A stretch of DNA of 64,000 nt, from assembly GCF_001279585.1 (NCBI RefSeq), contig NZ_LGEC01000049.1:62001-126000 (forward strand), read 5' to 3'. The DNA is from Nocardiopsis sp. NRRL B-16309. GTDB lineage: Bacteria; Actinomycetota; Actinomycetes; Streptosporangiales; Streptosporangiaceae. This document shows positions 1 through 10,854 of the stretch, in pieces. Both the position numbers and the translations under genes were made by a program. The notes under the pieces are model-generated. The model made no database searches and was not told the DNA's origin. It saw nothing but the letters and a program-made list of their open reading frames with translations. How positions within the stretch are numbered: the stretch's first letter is position 1; every line of letters starts with the position of its first letter.

Positions 1-949
1 GGCGGCGGCCCGGCATCGAGCTGAGCATGGTGATGTCGGCGGGGGTGACCAGCCCGGTCGAGACGTAGGGCGGCAGGTAGCGGCTGATCGCCCCGATCTG
101 CGAGCGCCGGTCGTTGCGCGCGATCACCAGCAGGCCCACCAGCACGACGAACAGCACCAGATAGGCCACCCCCAGGCCGTACCAGCCGAAGTAGGTGGAT
201 CCGTTCCACATGGCGTGCAGGGCGACGGCCGCCACCCATCCCACGAACGGGGCGGCCATGCGCAGTGCCCCGGTGCGCGTCGCGGCGTAGGCCACGCCGA
301 TCCCGATCATCGCGGTGTAGAGGGGGTGGCCGAAGGGCGCGACGAGGCCGCGGATCGCGAACGTGGCGACCAGCGTGCCGTCGAAGACCGCGCTGAGGAA
401 GTACAGGATGTTCTCGGTGAAGGCGAAGCCGGTGGCGACCATCCCGGCGTAGATGACACCGTCGGTGAAGCTGTCCATCTCCTGGCGGCGGCGCCACAGC
501 AGGAGCAGCAGGACCACGCCCTTGGCGCTCTCCTCGACCACGGGCGCCACGAGTGAGGTGGTCAGGTAGTCGCCCAGGTCCTGGCCGAAGAGCGGCACGG
601 CGAGGTTGGTCTGCCCCCAGGTGTTGAGCACCAGGGACACCACGACGGCCACGCCCGCGCCCCAGACGAACGCGAAGAACAGGACCTGGCCCGGTTCCGG
701 CTCGATGCGGTCGAGCATGAGGATCAGCGGCACCAGGATGGTGACCGGCACGATCGCGGCCGCGACGGCGACCGCGAATCCGGTCGCGCCGTCGATCCCG
801 GCCGCGGCCCCGCCGGCGAGGGCGAGCAGCCACAGGTAGCCGAGCATCCCGATCAGGCACACGACGCTGACGGTCGTGCCGAGGATGAGGGTCATCGAAT
901 AGCGCGAGCGGCGGCCCTGGAGGATGGCCTTGCTGTCGAGTCGGGGCAT
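1..949 (-). CDS. PrsW family intramembrane metalloprotease, 3' end beyond the window
   Basis: Polytopic membrane protein read from ATG at 949 to the left edge, so the C-terminus is missing (about 316 codons visible). The family-defining motif is present: E139-E140-S-A-K143 at the start of a membrane segment, followed by an F-A-F-T-E-N-I helix and a later A-L-H-A-M-W-N helix with H245. These are the proposed metal and catalytic residues of PrsW glutamic/metallo-type CAAX-like proteases. At least seven hydrophobic segments are visible. In Bacillus PrsW starts cleavage of an anti-sigma factor; the substrate here is unknown. The start was chosen because it is the first in-frame ATG before the first membrane helix. 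It is divergent from the next gene. Confidence 0.85.
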   Translation of the reverse strand, partial: MPRLDSKAILQGRRSRYSMTLILGTTVSVVCLIGMLGYLWLLALAGGAAAGIDGATGFAVAVAAAIVPVTILVPLILMLDRIEPEPGQVLFFAFVWGAGVAVVVSLVLNTWGQTNLAVPLFGQDLGDYLTTSLVAPVVEESAKGVVLLLLLWRRRQEMDSFTDGVIYAGMVATGFAFTENILYFLSAVFDGTLVATFAIRGLVAPFGHPLYTAMIGIGVAYAATRTGALRMAAPFVGWVAAVALHAMWNGSTYFGWYGLGVAYLVLFVVLVGLLVIARNDRRSQIGAISRYLPPYVSTGLVTPADITMLSSMPGRR

Positions 950-1095
950 GGGCACCGATGGTAGCGGTTGGCGGTTCCGGCCTGCGAGTTCCCCCATGGC
1001 GGACGTGCGCGCGCTTTACTGGGGTCGTGTGTCCTCGCGGCGGAGGGCAGAATCGGATCCGTTACTTGAGATCTCAACCGACCAGGAGGCCCTCC

Positions 1096-1509
1096 ATGGA
1101 CCAGAACGTGCCGACCGCCCCCGCAGGCCCCGCCACCGGGGCTCCGCTGACGGCGCTGCGCGTCATCGTGCTCCTGCACCTGGCCGCGATCCTGTGGGAG
1201 GGCGTGACCGCCGGACAGCTGGTGACGTTCAACCTGGCCGCCGAGCCGCTGCACTACTTCGGCGCGTTCGGCGTGCACGTGGCGGCCGGGGCGCAGGTGT
1301 TGGCGGCCGCGTGGCTGTGGTCGCGCGCACGCCGGACGGCGCTGGGGCTCCTCGTGCTGAGCGCGGTGGCGTTCGGCCTGGGCTTCCTCCAGGCGGCCCT
1401 GGGCACCTACGGGCCGCTGCAGGTCCACGTGCCCCTGGCCGTGGCGCTCATGGCCCTGGTGGCCTGGACGGCCGCGATGGCCTGGCTCCGTCCGGCGGCG
1501 CGCGCCTGA
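1096..1509 (+). CDS. Small four-helix membrane protein, unknown function
   Basis: 137 residues. After an N-terminal Pro/Ala-rich stretch of about 18 residues come four hydrophobic segments (roughly 22-45, 52-75, 78-98 and 105-130), with short charged loops such as S-R-A-R-R between helices two and three. The start at 1096 is set by a perfect AGGAGG six bases upstream (1084-1089); the frame is open further upstream but without a ribosome site. I do not recognise a family. It stands alone, divergent from the PrsW gene and followed by a 420-base gap. Confidence 0.7.
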   Translation: MDQNVPTAPAGPATGAPLTALRVIVLLHLAAILWEGVTAGQLVTFNLAAEPLHYFGAFGVHVAAGAQVLAAAWLWSRARRTALGLLVLSAVAFGLGFLQAALGTYGPLQVHVPLAVALMALVAWTAAMAWLRPAARA

Positions 1510-1930
1510 GGAGGGCGTCGGACGAACGGTCCGGCCGGACCGCCGAAGGAGGGCACGGCCGGGTCGCCGACAGGAGGGCTCGGCCGAGCGGGCGGGAGAA
1601 GTCCCGCGGTCGGCGGCGGACCCGGCCGGACCGCCACGAAGGACGGACCGGAGCCCCGTTCGACCCGACCGCCACCGGAGCCCTGTTCGTCCGGACCGCG
1701 ACGATGACCATCCGGACGGGCCGGGGCCCGTTCGTCCGGACCGTCAGCGGACGGCGTCCGCCCACGCGCGGGACCGCAGGTGCGCGCGTGCGGCGACCAC
1801 GTACGTGCTCGCCGCCGTCCACGCCAGGGCGAGGCGGTCGGGCGGGGGCACGACCGACTCTCCCGTGCCGCGGGAACGCCGTGTCCGATAACCGCCGGTA
1901 TCGCGGTCCCGGACCGGCGATGCTGCGGGG
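1510..1930. other. Intergenic region without a convincing gene
   Basis: 421 bases. The first 260 bases are rich in short GGTCCGG/CCGGACC runs, including a 14-base direct repeat at 1684-1697 and 1730-1743. An imperfect dyad around 1886-1903 (CGATA...TATCG) lies about 30 bases before the next start codon and could be an operator. Codon-position G+C does not support a protein in any frame. Confidence 0.4.
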
Positions 1931-2449
1931 ATGACGACGAACACGGCCACGGCCACGGCCCACGAGACACACGCCATCGCCCCGCACGTCCTGGAACGGC
2001 TGCGCGCGGGCGATGACGCCGGACGCGTCCGGGAGGGCTTCACCGACGACGAGGGCGGCGCTCCGCTGCGCTGCTGCCTGCGCAGGAGCCGGACCGGCGA
2101 GCGCATCGTGCTCGTGTCCTACGCACCGCTGCGGGGCTGGGCCCTGGAGCGGGGCGTGGACCCGGGCCCCTACGACGAGGTCGGCCCCGTCTTCGTCCAC
2201 GCACGACCGTGCGAGGGACCGGAGGGCACCGCGTATCCGCGGAGGCTGCACGGACCGCAGCGGGCGCTGCGCGCCTACGGCGCCCGGGGCGAGATCCTCG
2301 GCGGCCGCACGGTGGAACTGCCCGAGGAGCGCGCCGGGGAGGTCGACGGGATCCTGACGGAGATGTTCTCCGATCCCGAGGTGGCCCTGGTCCACGTGCG
2401 GACGGTGGTCTTCGGCTGCTTCCTGGCCGAGGTCCGCCCGCGGCGCTGA
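1931..2449 (+). CDS. DUF1203 domain protein
   Basis: 172 residues, the usual size of the family. Recognisable conserved pieces are the paired cysteines of L-R-C-C-L-R near residue 45, the V-S-Y-A-P-L-R-G-W strand, P-Y-D-E-V-G-P-V-F-V-H-A around residue 80, the L-R-A-Y-G-A-R-G strand, and the C-terminal V-A-L-V-H-V-R-T-V-V-F-G-C-F. The function of DUF1203 is unknown. The start has only a weak GGGG upstream. The gene converges on ctaB with a strong hairpin between. Confidence 0.85.
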   Translation: MTTNTATATAHETHAIAPHVLERLRAGDDAGRVREGFTDDEGGAPLRCCLRRSRTGERIVLVSYAPLRGWALERGVDPGPYDEVGPVFVHARPCEGPEGTAYPRRLHGPQRALRAYGARGEILGGRTVELPEERAGEVDGILTEMFSDPEVALVHVRTVVFGCFLAEVRPRR

Positions 2450-2464
2450 GTCCCGGGCTCGAAC

Positions 2465-2489
2465 GCGGCGGCGCCCGGGGCGCCGCCGC
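2465..2489. terminator. Bidirectional terminator hairpin between DUF1203 and ctaB
   Basis: Perfect 11-base-pair stem (GCGGCGGCGCC with its complement) and a 3-base loop, placed between two convergent genes. Confidence 0.7.
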
Positions 2490-2502
2490 TCGCGCCGTGC
2501 GC

Positions 2503-3465
2503 TCAGGCCAGCAGGCGGGCGACCAGCGGGTCGATCGTGACCGCGACGAACAGCAGGGCCAGGTAGGCGTTGGACAGGTGGAAGAAGCCCATCGTCTTGA
2601 GCCGGGCGCCGCTCACCCCCGCGAGCGAGCGGCTGAGCAGCCGGTGCGCCTGGACGACCAGCAGCGCACCCAGGACCAGCGCGACCACGCCGTAGAAGGC
2701 CGTGGTCCCGGCGACCGGCCAGAAGACGAGCGAGACGATCGCGGTGGCCCAGCTGTAGAGCACGCACTCCAGCAGCACGCGGCGGTCGCTGGCGACCACC
2801 GGCAGCATCGGCACCTTGGCGGCGGCGTAGTCCTCCCGGTAGCGCATGGCCAGGGTCCAGGTGTGCGGCGGCGTCCAGAAGAACACGACCAGGAAGAGCA
2901 CGAAGGGCGCCCAGTCCAGGCTGTTGGTGACCGCGGCCCAGCCGATCAGCACCGGCATGCATCCGGCGATGCCGCCCCACACCACGTTCTGCGCCGTGCG
3001 CCGCTTGAGGAGCATGGTGTAGACGAAGATGTAGAACAGGATCGCGAAGACCGACAGCACCGCCGAGAGCACGTTGACCAGCAGCAGGAACCCGAGGGTC
3101 GACCCGACCGCCAGTGCCAGGCCGTAGGCGAGGGCGCCGCGCGGGGTCACCAGGTCCATCGCGCCGGGACGCTGGCGGGTGCGACGCATCTCACGGTCGA
3201 TGTCGCGGTCGATGTAGCAGTTCATCGCGTTGGCGCTGGCCGCCGACATGGTGCCGAACACCAGGGTGGCCACCGCGGTCCAGAGCGGGGGCACGCCTCC
3301 GGCCGCGACGAACATCACCGGGATCGTGGTGATGAGCAGGAGTTCGATGACGCGGGGCTTGGAGAGGGCGACGTAGGCGCGGACGTACCGGCCGGGCGTG
3401 GCCCTGCGGGGGGCCTCGTCCTGGTCGGCGGTGTCCGTGCGCGGGGCCCGGTCTGCGAGGGCCAT
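2503..3465 (-). CDS. ctaB: Protoheme IX farnesyltransferase (heme o synthase)
   Basis: 320 residues. Transfers a farnesyl group from farnesyl diphosphate to protoheme to make heme o for the cytochrome oxidase; an integral membrane UbiA-type prenyltransferase. The first Asp-rich motif is clear (N-A-M-N-C-Y-I-D-R-D-I-D-R-E-M around residues 80-95), and the second loop carries Y-R-E-D-Y. Eight to nine membrane helices are visible. The start at ATG 3465 gives the normal N-terminus; the frame stays open to 4170, but that extension is Arg/Gly-rich and unlike the family. It is divergent from tkt, the classic actinobacterial arrangement. Confidence 0.95.
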   Translation of the reverse strand: MALADRAPRTDTADQDEAPRRATPGRYVRAYVALSKPRVIELLLITTIPVMFVAAGGVPPLWTAVATLVFGTMSAASANAMNCYIDRDIDREMRRTRQRPGAMDLVTPRGALAYGLALAVGSTLGFLLLVNVLSAVLSVFAILFYIFVYTMLLKRRTAQNVVWGGIAGCMPVLIGWAAVTNSLDWAPFVLFLVVFFWTPPHTWTLAMRYREDYAAAKVPMLPVVASDRRVLLECVLYSWATAIVSLVFWPVAGTTAFYGVVALVLGALLVVQAHRLLSRSLAGVSGARLKTMGFFHLSNAYLALLFVAVTIDPLVARLLA

Positions 3466-4145
3466 CAGTACCGCGTCCCCTCGGCCGGACGGTTCGCTCG
3501 CGCCCGGGTGGGGCGTACCGGCTCGGAATCTGACACGCGGATACCTCGATGACTCTAGGGAATTTCGACACTCGCCACGCGGGGCCGAGCGGACCGACAG
3601 TGCGTCAGGATCAGCGAAAACCCCGTCAACGACACATCGTAGTACTAGCTCGCGCGAACCGGTCCCCAGCCCCCTCGCTGGCGAAGGGACCTGGTCGGCG
3701 GCCCCGTGCCGCGGTCGACCGCCGGGCGCAGCAGAAGGTTCGCACACGCCCCGCCGCGCTTCCAGCCTGCCACGCTCCCGCCCCGGGCGGGTACGGCCGC
3801 CCGCGCGGGACCCCACCGCGCCGCACCGCCCCGCGCAGGCGCGGTTACCCAGCGGTAATGAGAGGTGTCGGGCAACGACATCACCAGCCCCGGACGATAG
3901 GCTCGCGGTTGGCCGTCCCTGTCGGGACTTACCAGACCGCCGCGGCTGTTGTCCGGGATGAGGACGCAGGGACCGCAGGGTCCCGGATCCGGCGTCGGCG
4001 GTGTCGTGCCCCGCACACCCCCCGCGGGCCGTACGTCCACCGGGCCCGAGGGCTCCGGCGCCGGTCCCGACGACGAAAGCCCACAACAGCCGCCCCTCGC
4101 GCCCAACAGGGCACGACGGGTGCCCGAGAAGGAGAACGCAAGTCC
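3466..4145. other. ctaB-tkt divergent promoter region
   Basis: 680 bases between two divergent start codons. Frames are open on both strands, but their products are Arg/Pro-rich and lack ribosome sites, so I call no gene. The stretch near 3540-3660 is less G+C-rich than the rest and is the likeliest place for the ctaB promoter. A TAGGCT hexamer at 3898 is a possible -10 box for tkt. Confidence 0.4.
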
Positions 4146-6239
<2,094 letters not shown>

Positions 6240-6243
6240 CGTC

Positions 6244-6276
6244 GCGGGCCCCGCCGGAGCATCCGGCGGGGCCCGC
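6244..6276. terminator. Strong hairpin between tkt and tal
   Basis: Perfect 14-base-pair G+C stem with a 5-base AGCAT loop, starting five bases after the tkt stop. There is no T-run, as is usual in this G+C class. It sits inside the pentose phosphate run, so it may lower rather than abolish read-through. Confidence 0.7.
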
Positions 6277-6326
6277 CCCCTGTGTGCGAGAGGGCGGCGA
6301 CGCCCCATGAGGAAGGCGCGAATCTG

Positions 6327-7433
6327 ATGAACAACGCACTCAAGGCCCTGTCCGAGGCGGGCGTGTCCGTCTGGCTGGACGACATCAGCCGTGAGCGGCT
6401 GCGCACGGGCAACCTGGCCGAGCTGATGTCGACCCACCACGTGGTCGGCGTCACCTCCAACCCCACCATCTTCGACAAGGCGCTCGCCGAGGGCGACGCC
6501 TACGACCAGCAGGTCCACGAGCTGGGCGTGCGCGGAGTATCGGTGGACGAGGCCGTCCGGCTGCTCACCGCCTACGACATCCGCTGGGCCGCGGACACCC
6601 TGCGCCCGGTCTACGACGCCACCGACCGCGTCGACGGCCGCGTGTCCCTGGAGGTCGACCCGCGCCTGGCCCGCGAGACCGAGCGCACCGTCGCCGAGGC
6701 CAAGGCCCTGTGGTGGCTGGTCGACCGGCCCAACCTGATGATCAAGATCCCCGCGACCGCCGAGGGCCTGCCCGCGATCACGCGCGTCCTGGGCATGGGC
6801 ATCAGCGTCAACGTCACGCTGATCTTCTCCCTGGAGCGCTACCGCCAGGTGATGGACGCCTACCTGGAGGGGATGGAGCTGGCCCGCACCAACGGCCACG
6901 ACCTGTCCCGGATCCAGTCGGTGGCGTCCTTCTTCGTCAGCCGCGTGGACTCCGAGGTGGACAAGCGCCTCAAGGCGATCGGCACCGACGAGGCCCGGGC
7001 CCTGGTGGGACGGGCCGCGGTGGCCAACGCCCGGCTGGCCTACCAGGCCTACGAGGAGGTCTTCGCCTCCAAGGAGTGGCAGGCCCTCGCCGCGCAGGGC
7101 GCCTCGCCGCAGCGCCCGCTGTGGGCGTCCACCGGTGTGAAGGACCCCGCCTTCGAGGACACCCGCTACGTCACCGAGCTGGTGGCGCGCAACACGGTCA
7201 ACACGATGCCGCAGGCGACCCTGGACGCCACCGCCGACCACGGCGAGATCACCGGCAACACCGTCCTGGGCACCTACCAGCGGGCGCGCTCCGACTTCGC
7301 CGCGCTGGAGAACGCCGGCGTGAACCTCACCGAGGTGTTCGCGCTCCTGGAGGAGGAGGGCGTGACCAAGTTCACCGACTCCTGGGAGAGCCTGCTCAAG
7401 GGCCTGTCCGCCAAGCTCGACGCGCTCGCCTGA
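6327..7433 (+). CDS. tal: Transaldolase
   Basis: 368 residues, the longer actinobacterial type. Transfers a dihydroxyacetone unit from sedoheptulose 7-phosphate to glyceraldehyde 3-phosphate. The T-S-N-P-T-I-F-D signature near residue 35 and the Schiff-base lysine in L-M-I-K-I-P-A-T are present, followed by V-N-V-T-L-I-F-S. The ATG at 6327 has GAGGAAGG 10 bases upstream (6309-6316); an earlier in-frame start at 6282 would only add a tail. It lies between tkt and zwf with hairpins on both sides. Confidence 0.95.
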   Translation: MNNALKALSEAGVSVWLDDISRERLRTGNLAELMSTHHVVGVTSNPTIFDKALAEGDAYDQQVHELGVRGVSVDEAVRLLTAYDIRWAADTLRPVYDATDRVDGRVSLEVDPRLARETERTVAEAKALWWLVDRPNLMIKIPATAEGLPAITRVLGMGISVNVTLIFSLERYRQVMDAYLEGMELARTNGHDLSRIQSVASFFVSRVDSEVDKRLKAIGTDEARALVGRAAVANARLAYQAYEEVFASKEWQALAAQGASPQRPLWASTGVKDPAFEDTRYVTELVARNTVNTMPQATLDATADHGEITGNTVLGTYQRARSDFAALENAGVNLTEVFALLEEEGVTKFTDSWESLLKGLSAKLDALA

Positions 7434-7455
7434 CCCGGGGCGTCCGCGCCACCGG

Positions 7456-7485
7456 CCCGGGCCCGCTCTCCGGAGCGGGTCCGGG
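7456..7485. terminator. Hairpin between tal and zwf
   Basis: 13-base-pair stem with a single G-U pair and a 4-base TCCG loop, in the 117-base gap after tal. Confidence 0.6.
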
Positions 7486-7550
7486 CGGGGCCGTCCGCCC
7501 GGGCCCCAGCCACGAACCCGCCGGCCGCTCTCGACGAGGAAGTATCCGCT

Positions 7551-9113
7551 GTGAAAGAACCGGTGATGCCGGGAGCGGTACCCAACCCGCTCCGCAACGC
7601 CCTGGACCGCCGGCTGCCCCGCATCGCCGGCCCCAGTGTCCTGGTGCTGTTCGGCGTGACGGGCGACCTGGCCCGCAAGAAGCTCCTGCCCGCCATCTAC
7701 GACCTGGCGAACCGCGGCATGCTGCCGCCGGGCTTCGGCCTGGTGGGGTTCGCGCGGCGCGACTGGGAGCACCAGGACTTCGCCGCCCAGGCCTACGAGG
7801 CCGTCCGGGAGCACGCTCGCACCCCCTTCCGCGAGGACGTGTGGCGCCAGCTCAGTGAGGGCGTCCGCTTCGTCCAGGGCGACCTGGACGACGACGACGC
7901 CTTCGACCGCCTGGCCGAGACCGTGCGCGAGCTCGACGCCGCGCGCGGCACCGGGGGCAACTACGCCTTCTACCTGTCGCTGCCGCCCAAGCTCTTCCCG
8001 ACCGTGGTCACCCAGCTCAAGCGCAGCGGCCTGGCCGAGTCCCCGGCGGGCACGGAGACCGCGACCACCCCCTGGCGGCGGGTGGTGATCGAGAAGCCGT
8101 TCGGGCACGACCTGGAGAGCGCCCAGGAGCTCAACGCGGTGGTGGACGACGTGTTCCCGCCGTCATCGGTGTTCCGCATCGACCACTACCTGGGCAAGGA
8201 GACGGTCCAGAACATCCTGGCGCTGCGCTTCGCCAACACGCTGTTCGAGCCGCTGTGGAACCGCAGCTACGTGGACCACGTGCAGATCACCATGGCCGAG
8301 GACATCGGCGTGGGCGGGCGCGCGGGCTACTACGACGGCATCGGGGCGGCGCGCGACGTCATCCAGAACCACCTGCTGCAGCTGCTCGCGCTGGTGGCCA
8401 TGGAGGAGCCGGTCTCCTACAGCGCCGACGCGATCCGCGCCGAGAAGGAGAAGGTGCTCTCCGCGGTGTCGCTGCCCGAGGACCTGGCGACCGGCACCGC
8501 GCGCGGCCAGTACGCGGCCGGCTGGCAGGGCGGCGCCTCGGTCCGCGGCTACCTGGAGGAGGACGGCATCCCGTCCGACTCCGTCACCGAGACCTACGCC
8601 GCGCTGAAGCTGGCGGTGGGCACCCGGCGCTGGTCGGGCGTGCCCTTCTACCTGCGCACCGGCAAGCGGCTGGGGCGCCGGGTCACCGAGGTGGCACTGG
8701 TGTTCCAGGCGGCTCCGCAGCAGATGTTCCCGCGCACCGACGTCAGCGAGCTGGGGCAGAACGCCCTGGTCCTGCGCATCCAGCCCGACGAGGGGGTGAC
8801 GCTGCGGTTCGGTTCCAAGGTCCCGGGCGCCACCATGGAGGTGCGCGACGTCAGCATGGACTTCACCTACGGGCAGTCCTTCACCGAGGCCAGCCCCGAG
8901 GCCTACGAACGGCTCATCCTGGACGTGCTGATCGGCGACCCGCCGCTCTTCCCGCGCCAGGAGGAGGTCGAGCTGTCCTGGCGCATCCTGGACCCGGTCG
9001 AGGAGTTCTGGGCCAAGGAGGGGCGGCCCGAGCAGTACGGGTCGGGCACGTGGGGGCCCGAGTCCGCCCACGCGCTGCTCGCCAGGGACGGCCGCCAGTG
9101 GCGGCGCCCGTGA
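7551..9113 (+). CDS. zwf: Glucose-6-phosphate 1-dehydrogenase
   Basis: 520 residues. Oxidises glucose 6-phosphate to 6-phosphogluconolactone with NADP. The Rossmann motif G-V-T-G-D-L-A-R-K-K is near residue 36, and the active-site peptide R-I-D-H-Y-L-G-K-E, with its catalytic histidine, is near residue 210. The GTG start at 7551 has GAGGAAG 8 bases upstream; a second start 15 bases downstream cannot be excluded. It is followed 25 bases later by opcA and then pgl, forming a tight operon for the oxidative branch. Confidence 0.96.
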   Translation: MKEPVMPGAVPNPLRNALDRRLPRIAGPSVLVLFGVTGDLARKKLLPAIYDLANRGMLPPGFGLVGFARRDWEHQDFAAQAYEAVREHARTPFREDVWRQLSEGVRFVQGDLDDDDAFDRLAETVRELDAARGTGGNYAFYLSLPPKLFPTVVTQLKRSGLAESPAGTETATTPWRRVVIEKPFGHDLESAQELNAVVDDVFPPSSVFRIDHYLGKETVQNILALRFANTLFEPLWNRSYVDHVQITMAEDIGVGGRAGYYDGIGAARDVIQNHLLQLLALVAMEEPVSYSADAIRAEKEKVLSAVSLPEDLATGTARGQYAAGWQGGASVRGYLEEDGIPSDSVTETYAALKLAVGTRRWSGVPFYLRTGKRLGRRVTEVALVFQAAPQQMFPRTDVSELGQNALVLRIQPDEGVTLRFGSKVPGATMEVRDVSMDFTYGQSFTEASPEAYERLILDVLIGDPPLFPRQEEVELSWRILDPVEEFWAKEGRPEQYGSGTWGPESAHALLARDGRQWRRP

Positions 9114-9138
9114 CCACCATCGCTCTGGGGAGGGCTGG

Positions 9139-10059
9139 ATGACGCTCTATCTGCCGCGTACCACCACGGCGCAGATCACCGAGGCGCTCATGGCCGAGCG
9201 GCACAGCGTCGGCGGCGGTGCCATGAACATGGTCCTGACCCTGGTCATCGTCACCGACGAGGCGGACCACTACGACGCCGTGCGCGCCGCGACCGAGGCC
9301 GGGCACGAGCACCCCTCGCGCGTGGTCGCGCTGATCCGGCGCGACCCGGGCGCCGAGCCGGCGATCGACGCCGAGATCCGTCGGCCGGGCACGTCCGGTC
9401 CGGGCGAGGCCGTGCTGCTGCGCCTGTACGGCCCTCTGGGCCAGCACGCCGACTCCGTGGTCACCCCGCTGCTGGTGCCGGACGCGCCGGTCGTGGCGTG
9501 GTGGCCGGGCGTGGGCCCGGTCGACCCGGCCGACGACCCGGTCGGCCGCCTGGCCCAGCGCCGGATCACCGACGCCCTGCGCGCTCCCGACCCACTGCGC
9601 GACCTCGCCGACCGCGTGGCCAACTATCGACCGGGCGACACGGACCTGACCTGGACGCGGCTGACCCCGTGGCGCTCGCTGCTGGCCAGTGCCATGGACC
9701 AGCCCTGCGGGTGGGTGACGTCGGCCCGTGTGACGGCCGAGGACCACTACCCGAGCGCCGACCTCATGGCGTCGTGGCTGTCGGACCGCCTGGAGGTGTC
9801 CGTGGAGCGGGCGTCCTCCCACGGCCCCGGGCTGACCGAGGTCCGGCTGACCACCGAGCACGGGGACATCACGATCTCCCGGGTCGACGGCCGGGTGGCC
9901 ACCCTGTCGCGTTTCGGGCAGCCGGACCAGACGGTGGCGCTGGCCCGGCGCAGCGCCTCCCAGGCGCTGGCCGAGGAGCTGCGCCGACTGGACGCCGACG
10001 AGATCTACGAGAGCGCGGCCCGCCACCTGGGGGCCTCGCTCACCGGAAGCGGAGGATGA
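9139..10059 (+). CDS. opcA: Glucose-6-phosphate dehydrogenase assembly protein OpcA
   Basis: 306 residues. OpcA is needed in cyanobacteria and actinobacteria for an active, redox-responsive glucose-6-phosphate dehydrogenase. The family core is visible: the N-terminal M-N-M-V-L-T-L-V-I-V strand, the L-L-V-P-D-A-P-V-V-A-W-W-P stretch around residue 115, and the L-T-W-T-R-L-T-P-W-R-S-L-L segment around residue 175. Position directly between zwf and pgl agrees. Its stop overlaps the first possible pgl start. Confidence 0.93.
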   Translation: MTLYLPRTTTAQITEALMAERHSVGGGAMNMVLTLVIVTDEADHYDAVRAATEAGHEHPSRVVALIRRDPGAEPAIDAEIRRPGTSGPGEAVLLRLYGPLGQHADSVVTPLLVPDAPVVAWWPGVGPVDPADDPVGRLAQRRITDALRAPDPLRDLADRVANYRPGDTDLTWTRLTPWRSLLASAMDQPCGWVTSARVTAEDHYPSADLMASWLSDRLEVSVERASSHGPGLTEVRLTTEHGDITISRVDGRVATLSRFGQPDQTVALARRSASQALAEELRRLDADEIYESAARHLGASLTGSGG

Positions 10060-10061
10060 GG

Positions 10062-10808
10062 ATGAGTGAACCGGAGATCGTCCGCCGCCCCGACGGCGGG
10101 GCGCTGGCCGACGCGGTCGCCGACGCGCTGGTCGAGCGGACCAACGCGGCGCTGGCCGAGCGGGACGTGGCCCACCTGGTGCTGACGGGCGGCGGGATGG
10201 GGATCGCGGTGCTGCGGTCGCTGCGCCGGGCCGCCGAGCGCGAGGGTCTGGACTGGTCGCGCGTGCACCTGTGGTGGGGGGACGAGCGCTTCCTGCCCAC
10301 CAAGGACGCCGAGCGCAACGAGACGCAGGCGTGCGAGGCGCTGATCGACCACATCGACATCCCCGCCGACCACGTGCACCCCATGCCCGCCTCGGACGGG
10401 ATGGACGGCGACCACGTGGACCACGCGGCCACCCGCTACAAGCGCGAGCTGACGCGGGCCGCCCACGGTGAGGCGTCGGTGCCCGAGTTCGACGTGTGCC
10501 TGCTGGGCGTGGGGCCGGACGCGCACGTGGCGTCGCTGTTCCCGGGCCTGCCGGAGGTGCGTGAGGACGAGGCGTCGGTGGCGGCGGTACGGGAGTCGCC
10601 CAAGCCGCCGCCGCGCCGGATCACCCTGACGATGCCGGCTCTGCGGTCCGCCCGCGAGGTGTGGCTCCTGGCCTCGGGCGAGGGCAAGGCCGAGCCGGTC
10701 CGCCTGGGGCTGGCCGGAGGCAGTACGGACCAGGCCCCGGTGGCGGGGGCGCGGGGCCGGGAGCGCACCGTGTTCTGGGTCGACGAGGCCGCCGCCGCGC
10801 GGATCTGA
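10062..10808 (+). CDS. pgl: 6-phosphogluconolactonase
   Basis: 248 residues. Hydrolyses 6-phosphogluconolactone, completing the oxidative entry with zwf. Family motifs: L-T-G-G-G near residue 38, W-W-G-D-E-R-F near residue 68 and L-L-G-V-G-P-D-A-H-V-A-S-L-F-P-G near residue 150. Two in-frame ATGs lie at 10056 (overlapping the opcA stop as ATGA) and 10062. I chose 10062 because GGAGG at 10051-10055 is six bases away from it but abuts the first. Confidence 0.93.
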   Translation: MSEPEIVRRPDGGALADAVADALVERTNAALAERDVAHLVLTGGGMGIAVLRSLRRAAEREGLDWSRVHLWWGDERFLPTKDAERNETQACEALIDHIDIPADHVHPMPASDGMDGDHVDHAATRYKRELTRAAHGEASVPEFDVCLLGVGPDAHVASLFPGLPEVREDEASVAAVRESPKPPPRRITLTMPALRSAREVWLLASGEGKAEPVRLGLAGGSTDQAPVAGARGRERTVFWVDEAAAARI

Positions 10809-10815
10809 CCACGGG

Positions 10816-10839
10816 CCGCCCCGGGTGCGCCCGGGGCGG
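10816..10839. terminator. Bidirectional terminator between pgl and the MurE-like gene
   Basis: Perfect 10-base-pair stem (CCGCCCCGGG with its complement) and a 4-base loop between two convergent genes. Confidence 0.7.
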
Positions 10840-10854
10840 TCGGCGTCGCGGGGA

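Noticed and set aside
1510..1770. Short GGTCCGG repeats suggesting a mobile element end
   Set aside because: No terminal inverted repeats, target duplication or transposase remnant; compatible with simple G+C-rich drift.
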